Below are positions 12,701 to 24,341 of a DNA stretch of 64,000 nucleotides, one piece after another. Location of the stretch: the NCBI RefSeq assembly GCF_011397635.1, contig NC_064769.1, forward strand, positions 19,237,207 to 19,301,206, in the 5' to 3' direction. The notes below the pieces were generated by a model. That model did no database searches. It had not been told where the DNA came from and saw only the letters and a program-made list of their open reading frames with translations. Both the position numbers and the translations under genes were made by a program. Source of the stretch: Epinephelus fuscoguttatus (Eukaryota; Chordata; Actinopteri; Perciformes; Serranidae). Within the stretch, counting starts at the first letter, position 1. Each line of letters begins with the position of its first letter.

Positions 12701-15700
12701 CTCCATTTTAAACACCCAATTTATTTCTTTCATGAGATGGATCTTGTAGATTGAATCATTTTCACAGTCGGGAGGCTCACTGTAGGCCCGAAATGAAATG
12801 AACTCCCAAATCAATTTCAAATGGGAACAACAAGTGAGCTCTCCCCTGCATAGCTGGAATTGGTTTTGTTATTGAAAATGAAATGAAGTGTTTTGTTTTT
12901 ATTTTTCGCCCTTTTATTGCAGATTACAGCCTTGTTCTTTTGCCTGCTACGATTCCCGCCGATCTAGGTTAATTTCAGCGCCTTTTCTTTTTATGTCAGG
13001 AATTCCATAAAAGTGTCACTCTGAAAGGTGGCGGTAATTTCTACCAGGTGATTTATTGTTTTTAAATGGGGCGCCTTTTCCACCTTCCCTTTGTCGCTAG
13101 GAGTTAAGCAGCCATGAAATTGCCAGAATAATAGTGTTTAAATCCAATCTTAGTTTGTCCCGTCAGCTTTTCCCGCACACAATTCAATCAGCAGTGCCTT
13201 TGGTGATTGCTCTTTTTTCCATCTGCATCAACTTTTTTCTTCACAGTTTAGGCTCCAAGCTTTTACAGTAGAATCGGTTCAGGTTCATAAAAGCATAAAG
13301 TGGAACAAAATTTCATAGGCAGGAACTGGCGACGCTGAAATGATCACAGAGTTACTGAGGAACAACTGAAACTGGGGTATGGATCAGCAAAGAGGAATTG
13401 AGGCTTTTGGCATAAATATACATCAGTATTCTTGGAAATGATTAACTATATTAATGCTTAAGTGTGTTCTGAGGTGTGTGTGTGTGTATGTGTGTTTTTT
13501 GTTTTAATGCCTCTGAGCAGTGACAATTGTGGCCATAGGTATTGTGTTTTTGGGTTGTCTGTCTGTACTGTTCTTATGAATGCAAAATCTCAAAAACACC
13601 TTGACTGAATTTTTTTAAATTTGGCACAAACGTCCACTCGGACTCAAAAATTAACTGATTAAAATTTGGTGGTCAAAGGTCACAGTGACTCACAAAACAT
13701 GTTTTTGGTTGAGCTGGTATACAGTGTTCCCTTTGTTTTCCCGTTACAACCAACAGAGTAAAGATGAAAAATGACTGTACAGAGAAAACAGGAAGCTTTA
13801 GGGAGAGGAGTCAAAGAAACAAACAGTCAATAAAACATGTATATTTAAGCGGAGTGAATATTATCCACTCCGTTTTTGAGCCTCTCACCTCTCAACAGCC
13901 ATGACCTGAGGCATTATGTTTTCGTGTTGTCTGCCCATCTTATTCTCGTGAACTTGATATCTCAAGATTGCCTTGAGGGAATTTCCTCAAATTTGGCACA
14001 AACATCCACTTGGACTCAAGGATGAACTAATTAGATTTTGGTGGTCCAAGGTAAAGGTCACTGTGACCTTGCATCCTTCTCATTCTCGTGATTGCAATAT
14101 CGCAAGAAGGCCCTGAAAGAGTGTCCACATATTTGGCACAAAAGTCCTCTTGATTCAAGAATGAACTGATAAGAATTTGGTGGTCAAAGGTCACTGTGAC
14201 CTCACAAAAGGTTTTTGGCCATTACTCAAGAATTCATATGCTAATTATGACAAAATTCCACAGATATGCCTAACAGCATAAAATGAAAGGATGACAATTG
14301 ATGTCCAAAAGGTCAAAGGTCAGTGTCATTGTGACATCAAAATATTATACAAAAACAGTTTTCTGGCTATAAGTCAATGTCATGAATTAAAAAAAAAAAA
14401 AAACAGAAGGGGAGACATTTGGTCAGGTACTGATTTGGTGATGCTAATCTTCAAATTGTGCGATTGTATAGATCTGTGCTGTCGGATTAAAGAGATGTGT
14501 GAAGCATCCATGTATTAGAATATGTAGCTTCTCTACAGCAACATCCATATTTGAAACATCGCCAACTGTCATGGCTACACATGAGTCTGGACAGACATGG
14601 ATGTAAACTGTAACTGCAACTTGACTGGTTCTCTGAGCCATCTAAGTGTCAGGTTGTAATTCTAATTTTATTTTTTGCACTTACTCCTCTTGCTTCCTCT
14701 TGGCTCCTCCTGCTGTGTTTTAACAACTAAATGTCATCAAATAATCTCATTGGAGCCATTTCAGTAAAATTAGGTCCCCCCCCCCTTCCTTTCCTGTTGC
14801 CAGTTCCTGTCGTTTGATTTCCTGGGGTAAACTAATTTTGAGTTGAACTAAGTCAGAATTAATTTCATTAAGCACTGATCAAACAGAGCTGGAGGTGTTT
14901 CCCTCCCTCAAATTAGTTTATACGACATGTTGGTGTCTACACAGGTTTGGGAATGAAAGGAAAAAACAACAGAAAAAAATGAGAGAGAGACTAATGGCTC
15001 ATTTTCTGTCTGCTTTCTTCCCAGGCGAGCCAGCCTCCATGATTTCTCGGTACCCTTCTCCTGCAGAGTTGGATGCTTTTGCCCAGAGGACCGCCAACAG
15101 CCCGCTGTCCATCAAAATCTTTCCATCTGACGTGCGGGTGCCGCAACATAAACAGCTCAACAAAACAGTCAACGGCTTAGACACCACAGGCCAACGCTAT
15201 AGCTCCTATTCACACCCGTACTCAGGAGTCTACCAGGGTTTGTTGGCCGTCGTCAAAGCCTCTGTGGTAGTCAAAGGTGTGGTGAAAAACTCTGAGGGCA
15301 GGAGGACTAAGCATTCAAACACCCAGACTTCTGTGGCACCGTATAATAATCCTCTGAATAATGGCTACACAGTCAGACACGGGCATAAGGCCTATCATAT
15401 AAGCTCATGTAAGCCCCATGATGTTCCCATTGAGACACTTTGTTCTAGCACAGGGATGGCCTCCGGAGATCAGAGCCTGGCCCCCCAGTCAGAGCTGGCA
15501 GAGGTTCAAAGCCTGATGAGGCAGATGAGCAGAGTTCCCCACAGCCAGGCCCTGCAGCTGGGGGGAGAGGCTCGAGCCAGCCCCTCTCTGCAGGCTGTGG
15601 CTGCAGTGGCACATTCAGACTCAGACTTTGTCCTGGGAGTGCCGCCCCAGAGCAGTCTCGCATTTACGGGGGCAGTGCTACCCACACAGAGTGCAGACAT

Positions 15701-16451
15701 AGCCAAAGCGGGGCACTTGGAGAAAGGAGACTACACAGTGTGGCAGCATAAACATCCAATTCAGCAGCAGCAGCAGCCGTATCAGCAGGGAGCAGTGAGG
15801 ATGTACAGTGTGAGTAACGGTGCTCCGAGGCACAGAGCTGCAGAGGCTGGGGTTGGCCAGTCTCCTGAAACCTGCCTCCCTTTGCCGTGCTCCTCGCAGC
15901 TGCCATATAGGCCGCATCCTGCCAGTGTGGGCGCCAGGCAGGAGCGAGTCAGCAGCTCGTCTCTGAACTGTGCCGCCATGCAAGGGGAGCTCTCCGTCGG
16001 ACAATACTTCGCTCCTCTCTGGGACAGCATCATGGCCACCCCGAATAGCGACTGTTATACTTCTCAGGTGCTGGCAACGGGTACATGTGCAGCCAGGCCT
16101 AGAGACCTGGGGCTCTCCCATCCCCATCCCCATCTCCACCCAAGCCGCCATCAACACCACCACCACCACCACCACCCACAGAGACACCAGCCGCAGCTCC
16201 ACCCCCCTCTTCCTCCTCATACCCAGGCCTACAGCACAGACCAAAACCTCTGTTGTGGGCTGCCTAGTACTAGCCTGTGCCACGCTGCAGTACTTAGCAG
16301 CAGCCTGCAGTCTCTGGAGTGCCTCATCAGTGAGATCCACCCTCCCTGCATCAAAGAGCGCATGCTGGGCCGTGGGTACGAAGCCATGGGGATGCCTCAG
16401 CTACTGGAGCACCACCAGCAAACCCACATCCAGCTCCCCATCTACAGATAA
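3783..16451 (+). CDS. fam222a: FAM222A (aggregatin) family protein, 2 coding exons, 518 aa
   Basis: Coding exons are 3783-3912 and 15025-16451, separated by an 11.1-kb intron (donor AAAG|GTGAGT, acceptor TTCCCAG|GCGAGC). The split codon G|GC joins in frame. Exon 1 encodes MLACIQRRQNLSAQ..., matching the MLACLQR start of vertebrate FAM222A. Exon 2 carries the family signature RYPSPAELDAFAQR (residues 52-65), then SPLSIKIFPSDVRVPQHK and TVNGLDTTGQRY, and ends with the conserved SSSLQSLECLISEI...PPCIKERMLG...QLPIYR tail. The closely related FAM222B differs at this tail, so FAM222A is preferred; the gltp/git2 neighbourhood agrees. Human FAM222A is 452 aa. The middle is low complexity: a Gln run near 15765-15790 and a His-rich stretch near residues 406-440. 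Human FAM222A has been reported to interact with amyloid-beta; its normal function is unclear. The open frame continues upstream of 15025 to 14895, but those residues precede a good acceptor and are intronic. Confidence 0.93.
5565..6780. mobile_element. MITE-like element, interrupted by a second element
   Basis: Termini TTAAAGATCCTGTATTATGC (5565) and AATATGGGACCTTTAA (to 6780) are inverted copies. The body (TTGTATTTTGGGTTTCTG, TGTCTCTTTAAGACC, GGCTCATTTCAAGGCA) resembles a common percomorph element. A second element occupies 5872-6614. Confidence 0.65.
5872..6614. mobile_element. Second element nested in the 5565-6780 copy
   Basis: Begins with CCCGACTAAAAATTTTCC and CCAATAGTC, and ends TTTGGTCGACTATTGGTTAG, giving inverted GACTATTGGTT ends. 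Several TAGTCGAC-like motifs occur inside. It interrupts sequence that is otherwise continuous in the outer element. Confidence 0.55.
8232..9122. repeat. Possible dispersed repeat in fam222a intron 1
   Basis: The phrase GGCAAACATGGAAGTTAGC followed by a CCCTGTTTGGTTCCCTTGAG-like segment resembles a recurrent percomorph sequence. Boundaries and class are uncertain. Confidence 0.35.
14055..14069 (+). promoter_or_regulatory. Perfect oestrogen-response-element palindrome (IR3)
   Basis: AGGTCA-CTG-TGACCT is the consensus inverted repeat with 3-bp spacing bound by oestrogen receptors. It lies inside the tandem repeat. Binding is not shown. Confidence 0.45.
14188..14202 (+). promoter_or_regulatory. 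Second perfect ERE palindrome, preceded by a DR1-like site
   Basis: AGGTCA-CTG-TGACCT, with TGGTCA one base upstream, which makes TGGTCA-A-AGGTCA (a DR1-like nuclear receptor site) overlapping the palindrome. Confidence 0.45.
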
Positions 16452-19084
16452 GACGCGGCGTGCTGCCACACAATGGGACGCGGACGTGACAGACCTTTTA
16501 TAGACATCTATGAGAATGAGACATGCCTTTTTAGTTTGTGCATGTACTGTATTTGTAGAAGGCTTTGTGTTTCGAGCCTGGAAAAGGTAAATGATAATCA
16601 TGACTTAAGATACAGGTTTATCTTATGGACTTCTCATGTCTTATTTTTATATCTTAAATGGCCATCAGATATGCCTGCTGTTCCTCGTTTAATACAGATG
16701 CTGAGCACCCAATCAGAGTTTCCCATTTCATTTTGACTGTGTATTTGGCAGATGACTCCCCTGTAGGCCTTTACAAAATTACTGAACTGGTATAATCGTT
16801 GGTACCCTTCTAAAAACTTAAATCTGGGAAGGATTGCTGGTTACAGTTTTTGTGAATATATTGTATATTTTTACATAAAATGGCTTCTTTTTTTGAACAT
16901 TCCTTGATTATTAACTGGACTTTTGGTTGTCTGCTGCTTCGTTTTGTCCACTCTTCAGTGATTCCTGTGTTAACAAACATACGCAGTCAGCTTCTGCAGT
17001 ATGTTGCAAATATCCTGGCCGCTGTATGGGGAAGCATTTTGATCATTTGTATACAAATGTGAATATATATATTTTTTGTTATGCAGCCACAGACAAAGTG
17101 TAATTTAACCTGTAGTCATGCTCAGCACAATGTATTAGGACTTTTGCATATCCAAATCAACACTGTGGCAGTTCAGGCCAAGCGAGATGTGCCCTTCGCT
17201 TGTATTTTTGTTGACATTTTCTACATTTTTGGACATTTTTCTTGAATGAAATAATCTCTGGAAGGCTGTGACGCTGTCGCACAACACCTGGGTATAAACT
17301 GTATGAGTGCCATGTCAGAGAGTGGGCCACCTGAATCATTTACAGATATCTTCTTTGTAGGGCTATATTATCTCTGATGGTGTGAGATGTATGACTGAGT
17401 AGGTCTTTGTGTGTCTGCACTGGTTCTGTAATACTATTTATTTATGTCAGCCTGTTGAGTTATATGGCAAACTGTCTCTATAATTATAAAGTGCAATTAT
17501 TATATATGAACATGTGAGTGCTCTCCATGATGTTGAAATAACTACATTTTGCAATGTATGACCCTGATCCCTCAACCCCCTTTTTTTGCCTCTTCTTAAT
17601 AAGGATTGTCAAGTAAATGAAATTTTCTAAACCCAGCACATAGTTCGTGTTATTAGTTATTATGTGCCAGACATGCAGCCCGAGAAGATGGTTTTATTAT
17701 ATTCATGAATGATAAACTAGTTGTGGAAAGATGAGACATTTTCCTGGTGTTATTGCAAAGGGATTTAAGGCTTAACCACCTGGCAAATGTCTTTTTTTCC
17801 CAGTCTCAGATCTCATTTTATTAAGATCTCTCTTTTCACTGGAGGATGTCAGCTTTATAATGTAATGTAAATCGATCCTTTGCTCAAAGATATTGTACTG
17901 GTTCCTATATAAATGAGTTGAAAGTGCTAATTCTGTTATCACGGTGAATTACGTTAGTGTGGATGGATGGCCGATGCTCAAGGAAGCCGTTGAATATTTC
18001 AAAACGCATGTGTAAATGAAAATATACAGGCCCTCTCTTTCTCTTATATTATATTTGTGTATGAAAAATAGATGCTTTCCTGAAGATAAATCCAGAGGAA
18101 TATTACTGCTCACATTATGTAGAAATGCTGTTACCCAGCTATTGAATTGCTAATCTTCGATGGCAGCGTGCCTGCACCTCTTATTTTGCTTCATTTGTCC
18201 TCCTAAATTGGATGCTATAGCAGTAATGTGGTTTAGGTCACCATAGACATAAAACGCGCACCCATTTTAAGTAGTCCATTACAAAACAAATAAGCTCGAT
18301 GGCGTGAATAATGGCATTAGATGCACTGCTGGGAATAAAAACTGCAATATTCAATTGATGACCTCATTGCAGATAACAAATATTTCAGAGTTAAAGGTCA
18401 GTGGCTTTGTCATTGAGGCATTGTTGTAAATGATTTCCTGTCTTTAGCCTATTGTGCTCTGGCTTCGCTTGGAGCTTTTCCATCCTATCTATCAGCGGGG
18501 ACAGGCCGGGCTGCTCTGCTGATAAACCTACAGGATTACAGACATGCTCCTCTTGCTCTCACTCAGAGACGATTAGCTCAGGCTCCTGAGGGAGAGGAAC
18601 CAGAGCCACTCCGGCCTCTGGGACACACTTCAGATAAGTAAGACTGGGCAGAGGAATAGGTTGGTCGATCTGAGGGATTAGGAGACATGAAGAAGAGCGA
18701 GGATTTTCCTCCAATTTACTGCTGATGTTTGAGAAAATTTGTGTTTAAAATCATCTGTGTTAACATTTCTTTTCCTGCAATCAGCCTCAAAAATATTTGC
18801 GCTGAGAGCAAATTAAATCATGGTGCACCAAAAGAGCTTATGAAAATGCACATAGCTGCTCTTGCAAATTAACAAACATAAATCCGAACTGCTGTTTTGA
18901 GTGATTTAAGATCTCACTTGGCAAAGACTGCAACTGTATCTACACTGCATTTAGTGTATGATTGCAACCCATGTGCATAATTTAAAATATTTCATGCAGT
19001 GCTGACACCACAAATGTGATTAACAGACAAAAGCTGAATAAATACTGCCACCTAGAGTACAACTCATGAACTGTAGGTAAGATT
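16452..19084. other. fam222a 3' UTR and intergenic sequence
   Basis: AT-rich, no supported gene. The proximal part must contain the fam222a 3' UTR, but its end cannot be fixed. The sequence from about 18.4 to 19.08 kb is intergenic between convergent fam222a and gltp; I see no repeat that I recognise there. Confidence 0.5.
18334..18339 (+). terminator. Possible fam222a poly(A) signal
   Basis: First canonical AATAAA I found downstream of the fam222a stop, 1.9 kb away. The 3' end may instead use a variant signal nearer the stop. Weak evidence. Confidence 0.2.
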
Positions 19085-19126
19085 TTTATTAGTTAAGAGT
19101 AGTTCATTCATTTATTAATTCATTCA

Positions 19127-19132
19127 TTTATT
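19127..19132 (-). terminator. Candidate gltp poly(A) signal cluster
   Basis: On the minus strand the first AATAAA after the gltp stop is at 19132-19127, with two more at 19116-19111 and 19090-19085. Three hexamers in 50 bp, about 1 kb past the stop, suggest a 3' end near 19.06 kb. Not confirmed by transcript data. Confidence 0.45.
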
Positions 19133-20119
19133 ACTGAATTATTATTACTAATGATAAATATCACACTTATTTTTGTCACACATTAAGATTTGGTGCTAAA
19201 AAATTTGGTCATAGTTTAAAATGCAGGAACAAACAGCCTATCTATAAGTATTTGTACAGAAAATGCAGATCTAATTAATAAGTTATTAATAAATGTCCAC
19301 ATGATGTGCTGTCTGCTCACATGAAAAACATCATTTGACATTGTAATGGTTATGTAAAAGAAGTTAAGTGAGTTCAGACAGGCTCAAAAAAGGCCGCAGA
19401 AGAATACATACAAAACAAACACAAGTGAACCACACCTTCTGCAAACACAGACAAACCACTGACTGCACACAAGTTAAGCCCTCGGGGGAAAAATAGTTCT
19501 GGCTCTTCTTACTTTTGCTTTGCCGGTAAAACAGTATTGCAAATACACAGATACTGAGCTCACTTTGAAAACACTGTGTATCCGTACAGCATCACCAAGG
19601 CATACGTGGATTAATGCACACCAAAGAATGAGCAGTTAAAATTTAAAATGACTACTGGAGGTTGCTGTGACAAGGTCAACAGCAGAGGTAACTCCATGGC
19701 TCACGAGGCAGAGGGCATCTGAATGTGAGGCATCATCAGAATTAGTTTCCTGTAATATTAACAGTACTTTCAGTCTTGTATTCCTCTTTGGTGTAACGGG
19801 TGAGAAGCCACCTGTTAAATGTCATAAATAAAGCAGCAACCCACACACTAACATCATTCTGCGTTAGAGTGAGAGCAGCACTGTTACTTCAACAATCCTG
19901 TAGTAACTTGAAATTATATACAAAAACAGCACACAACCTTCTGCTATAAGAATAAATTTAAGGCATTTTCATCATTTTAAGACCAAAATATACAATAGTA
20001 AGATTTAGTAAGGCATAATCAAAGTAATAAATACCACACTGAAAGAAAAAAAACCACACACACAATCTTATTAAAAACATCTTTGAAAACTGGACTTGTC
20101 TGACAGATGTCCAGGGACA

Positions 20120-22687
20120 TCAAACAGTGTAGTCCAGCTCTGCGTTTAGATCTGTGTACATCTCGTAGATGGCATCTACAGTGGCGGTGTAATTAACCAG
20201 GAAATGACGCACGTTTGCCAGACAGACCTCCTCTTTCACTTCCTCTCCTTTTGACAGAGCCTTGAGGAAGTTTGATTTGTAGGGAGCTGCAAGTAACGCT
20301 ACCTGCAACGGACAAAAAGAAACATTTGAGATTATCACATATGTGAGTAAAATAAGAAAAGTACACTTTAATACATGGTATGGGTAGGGCTGAGTGATAG
20401 AGAGAATCAAATATCACAATATTTTTGACCAGACACCTCTATATGGATATTGCAAGGATATGACAGGATTGACTAATCATCAATATTGTGGATATAATGA
20501 CCAAGTGGGTAAAGGAGAATAATAAAATGACATTACTTTACTGTAATGAAGCCTTTAAAACTAGGCAAAGGAAGCACGATATTATGATATCCAAAATCTG
20601 AGACAATGTCTAGTCTCAATATCATGATATTGATATATTATCAATATATTGTCCAGATGTAGGTAGGGGCACAACATTAACATGTAAAGTATAATGCAAT
20701 AGCGAAGAATATGGTGTTGCTGGTGAACAAAATAACAGAAACACCTTATTTAATGCAATCCATTAATTCAACAACACAAACTACAGCTTCGATTAGCTAG
20801 CATGGTTAGGATTTATCCACTCTATTATATTGCCTGGGGTGTCAAACATAGGCCCCGGAGGAGAAACTGGTGGCAAAAATATGCCTGGATATGGCCATCA
20901 TGGAGGCGAAGCTCCTGGACCAGCTGGTGGTACTCCCCGTGATCCACCCTCTTTTTTAGGGTCTCATATACCCACACAGATCTCAGTTTCTCTGTGCCTG
21001 GCAAAGTATTTGCTGACAGCCTCTCACCCTCAACCAGAGCTAGAGGAAGTACCCTCTGCCTGAAAATTTTAGGAACTAGATATTAATTACTGTCATGTAA
21101 CTAAAATAAATAAATGGTAGATTAATTATATGGGAAGGTTAGAATAAGGAGGTGAGTCCGTGTGGCGCGCCTCGTGTTTTGCAAATTGCGAAACTGTTTC
21201 TGTGTGATTGCGGCCAAAGAGGTGCCAGGTTTTTAGGAGCAAGTTAAACAGTGAGTAGCTGTTCAGAGGCTTTTCACCCTGACCACAATTCAGTTCTCTG
21301 AAAAAACAAATACATATTGTGGTAGGATATTGAACATTGTGCAAAATATTGTCCAAACGGCAGCTTTAGAATAAAATAATTTGCATCACACTTCTATCTT
21401 GCAAAAATAATGATGATGGAACCATATTGCTAAGGCAGGAAATAGTTAAAGTGCTTCTTCAATAGCTTCCACTTTAGTGTGGTGTGGTGATGCCAGTATT
21501 ACCACACAGGAGTGGAAATGTATGGAAAAACACAGGCACTGAAGGTCAAGGTGACACCCCCTGATTATACAATAAATTATTAACAATAACAGGAAAGAAG
21601 ACATTTTCCTCACATTGAAAATCCCTTGAACAAACCAGCCATGGTATTTCTTCAGTGCCTGTTCGTAGGCTTTGGTGACATTAACCCGAATTAGGTTGGG
21701 GTTGTTCTCATCCACTTCTCCATCTGCCAAACTCTGCAGCAGGATTTGTATGAAACGGAGACCCCTGCAGGAGAGACCCAGTATTTAAAACTAACACTGT
21801 AAAATACAGTTAAGCAGCTGAAAGTTCAACATAGAGTGTGACATAACATTAAGAGCAGGGAGTGCTCACCTTTTCAGCCACATCAGAGCCAATGTTGCTC
21901 CAACTTTAGGCCATTCCTTCGCATGGGCTTCTCGCTCTGCCACCACAATGTCCTGCAGGGTGATGTACTTGGCAGGATCCTTCTGATACACTGCTTTAAT
22001 TTTCTGAAAAATGCACATTTGGGTTGAGTTTGCATTGCACAACCTCCATGTCATATTTAAGTATTCCTAACAGTGGTATGAAAACACCCCAGTGCACAAG
22101 CAGAGGCATAAAACTACACAGACGCAGCTGTGTCTTACCATTATATTGCCATTAATGTCTGATTTGATGACTGAAAATACGCTTGATCCCAAGCAGTCTG
22201 GAAGAGAAACAGACATTTGAGAGCAAAGCAATAAAATATGAATGACTTCATCACACATGTCACAGGCTCAGAGGAGAGAGGGAATACAAATCAGCCTTTA
22301 GGTACAAACACAGAGTGGGGAAAATGCAGTGAATGCATAGTCTCAGTTAAAGCACAATGAGGCCAATGTGTGCTCTGTCAATGAGTAAACAAAGAGTTTC
22401 TCTATAGGCTCAACTGCCGCAGCTGGTTCGTGACCCAGCAGCTCCACTTGTGGTATGTGTGAAATAACCACGTCCTGGGCTCTGACTGCTGACAAGTCAA
22501 ACATGTCAAGAGGAACAAGTATGAACCGCGACAACACACACTCTATCATGGTAATTTATCGACTTTAAGCGGATGTATACTCACCAAAAAATGCAGGAAT
22601 ATGAGACACAGTCTCCAGGAACAACTTTGTGTCCACCGCCTTGTCAGGAGGTAGATCTTTGAATTGGTTATCTAGTAAAAGACTCAT
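20120..22687 (-). CDS. gltp: Glycolipid transfer protein, 5 exons, 209 aa
   Basis: Cytosolic protein that carries glycosphingolipids between membranes. Exons in transcript order: 22687-22585, 22197-22139, 22003-21870, 21764-21614, 20302-20120. All introns are GT-AG and phases agree. The product is 209 aa, the same length as human GLTP. The known sugar-headgroup residues are all present at the human numbers: Asp48, Asn52, Lys55, Trp96 (in ALMWLKRG) and His140 (in KKYHGW). The C-terminal block FLVNYTATVDAIYEMY is intact, and the FFDCLG segment near residues 33-38, implicated in VAP binding in the human protein, is kept. An in-frame ATG lies upstream at 22820-22822, but MSLLLDNQF at 22687 aligns with human MALLAEHLL and was chosen. 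Teleosts can have gltpa and gltpb; which one this is cannot be decided here. Intron 4 carries a dispersed repeat. Confidence 0.97.
20390..20665. repeat. Dispersed element in gltp intron 4
   Basis: Starts GGTAGGGCTGAGTGATAG and ends ATATATTGTCCAGATGTAG, rich in ATATCA/TGATAT motifs. The inner phrases (GATATAATGACCAAGTGGGT, CCTTTAAAACTAGG, GATATCCAAAATCTGAGAC) match a well-known teleost element. Confidence 0.6.
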
Positions 22688-22910
22688 GGTCCCCGCCGTG
22701 TGAGCGCTGTGATAACGCGGGCAGTCGCGAGCAGCTTTCGGCTGAGAAGAACCCGGAACTCTTGTCCTTGTCGGATGGGTGGGGAAACGCCACCAGCCCC
22801 TATCACTTTCGTCCTTCTCCAACAGGTGGGGAATTATACATGGGCGTATTGAAAACCGCCGTTTGTCCTGGGTGCGTACACAAACACGACAAAGAGCCGC
22901 TTGAGGTATG
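22688..22910 (-). promoter_or_regulatory. gltp: Probable gltp promoter and 5' UTR
   Basis: The 220 bp upstream of the gltp ATG is CpG-dense compared with the AT-rich flanks, with a CAGGTG E-box and G-rich tracts (GGTGGGG on either strand). This suits a TATA-less housekeeping promoter. The transcription start is not determined. Confidence 0.45.
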
Positions 22911-23147
22911 AATTATACTTTATTAAACCTAAGGCAGGGATTGTTTTCAACCACAGAGGCAGTGGGAGGCTAGAAGTTACAGGGAGTTAATGTCAGGGTT
23001 AGAACCAGAGGTGGAAAGTTACTGAATACACGCACTGTCATTTCTGTAACTACTGTGGAAAGTCACCAATCAGTTCTTTCGGTTTATAATAATGTAGCAC
23101 AGTAGATTACTCACTTATGGACCAATAAGAAAGACTTAAAGGGAGAC

Positions 23148-23792
23148 CAGTGTTGGAAAGTAACTACTGGAACTACTGGCCTAATCAGGAAGCTTTAAGG
23201 TGATACCAGTGTTGAGGAGGAACTGGTTAAGGTTTGGCAAAAGTTCCATAGTCTTGCACTGATAACATCAGTGCAATAAGGAAAATAAAAGTAGGCCTTA
23301 TTGGTGGCTAATCCCAAGACAGTCTGTATGACTACTTTTCTCAGCAGACCACCGTACAATAAATTTAAAAATATAGGGTCACAAAATAATAAACAAAATA
23401 GGTAAAAAGATCCAATAGTTGACAAAGGCAAACTCCTAAATGTGAGACATAGTAACTAGTTACACGTAATTAAATTACAAAGTGAATACTAAGATACTAC
23501 TGGGAAAAATATGTAATTAAATTGAAGTTACTAATAAAAATATTTTACAGTAATAATACAGAATATGTGACATATAATGTTCATTCTGTTGCTTTGCATC
23601 TTTTTGCTATTTCTGGACATTTTTCAGCTTTACTGTCCTATTTAAAACACCTGTTACAAAAGTAATCAAATGCAATAAGTTACTTTACTTTGATTAAGTC
23701 ATTTAAAAAGTTACATTACTTATTACTTATCATTATTAACAGGGTAACTAGTGATCTGTAACCCCATTTCAAAAGTAAGGTTCCCAACACTG
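23148..23792. mobile_element. Degenerate hAT-like element between git2 and gltp
   Basis: Ends are CAGTGTTGGAAAGTAACT (23148) and AAGGTTCCCAACACTG (to 23792), inverted to each other and of the CAGTGTTGG type seen in fish non-autonomous hAT elements. The interior contains GTTACTTTACTTTGATTAAG and TTACATTACTTATTACTT. No 8-bp target duplication is evident, and a second CAGTGTTG at 23209 suggests rearrangement. Confidence 0.55.
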
Positions 23793-24341
23793 AGCAAGGC
23801 TATGTAATGTGAAAAAAGAAGTAGCATATTCTTTCTCTTACAAAATGAAAAGTTGAACTCATGAATAATAAAGTGCACTGTTGCTCAGTTCATTACACTC
23901 AGGGGTTTTGCCAAAACAGTCTTATGCGGTCTGGTAAGGCCTCCAACTTATTGGGACTAATTTTGCAAACTTTACATAGATGTTGAAGTGTAATGGACAT
24001 TTCTGAGTTTACTGACAGGGTTCTGACTGTTCCCTACTTGGGCCACTATTACACTACATTTTAGGCTTTTACCATTATACTATGTGGCTACAGTTTTGCA
24101 ATAAGAACATCAGTGCAAAAAGGAAAATGAACGACAAGATCCCTTATCAGACCACCATACAAAGGATAAAACAAAAAACATAGTTTAAAAAAAAGATTGC
24201 AACAAAATAGGTAAAAATATACATTAATCAACAAAAGCAAACATGAGATGTAGTTGAAAGATCAATTTTAAGTCTTTTTTAAACGATCAGAAGACACTAT
24301 AATTGTGTAATAATCTCTCCTGAATAAGATTTAAGGACAAT

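Larger units (their letters stand above)
13500..14370 (+). repeat. Three diverged tandem units with AGGTCA palindromes
   Basis: Each unit reads roughly CTCGTGA...TTGGCACAAA...TCCACT...GACTCAA...AACTGAT...TTTGGTGGTCAAAGGTCA. The unit ends fall at about 13691, 14069 and 14202, with a looser fourth piece to 14370. This is a common teleost repeat. Two units carry the perfect palindrome AGGTCACTGTGACCT. Confidence 0.65.
3913..15024 (+). other. fam222a: fam222a intron 1 (11.1 kb)
   Basis: Long intron without supported coding exons. It holds the repeats listed separately (5565-6780, 8232-9122, 13500-14220), an A22 run at 5649-5670, a T run at 10682-10707, and homeodomain-like TAATTA-rich patches at about 9290-9420 and 12770-13200 that may be regulatory. 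Confidence 0.6.

Noticed and set aside
14895-15024. Upstream extension of the fam222a frame as true N-terminus
   Set aside because: It precedes a strong acceptor and has no similarity to FAM222A, whereas the distant exon at 3783 supplies the conserved start.
15678-16340. 220-residue open frame on the minus strand
   Set aside because: Complementary shadow of the fam222a coding exon, which has a conserved protein on the plus strand; poly-Val reflects the His codon run.
22688-22822. Longer gltp N-terminus from an upstream in-frame ATG
   Set aside because: The internal ATG at 22687 gives exactly the 209-residue family length and the known residue numbering.
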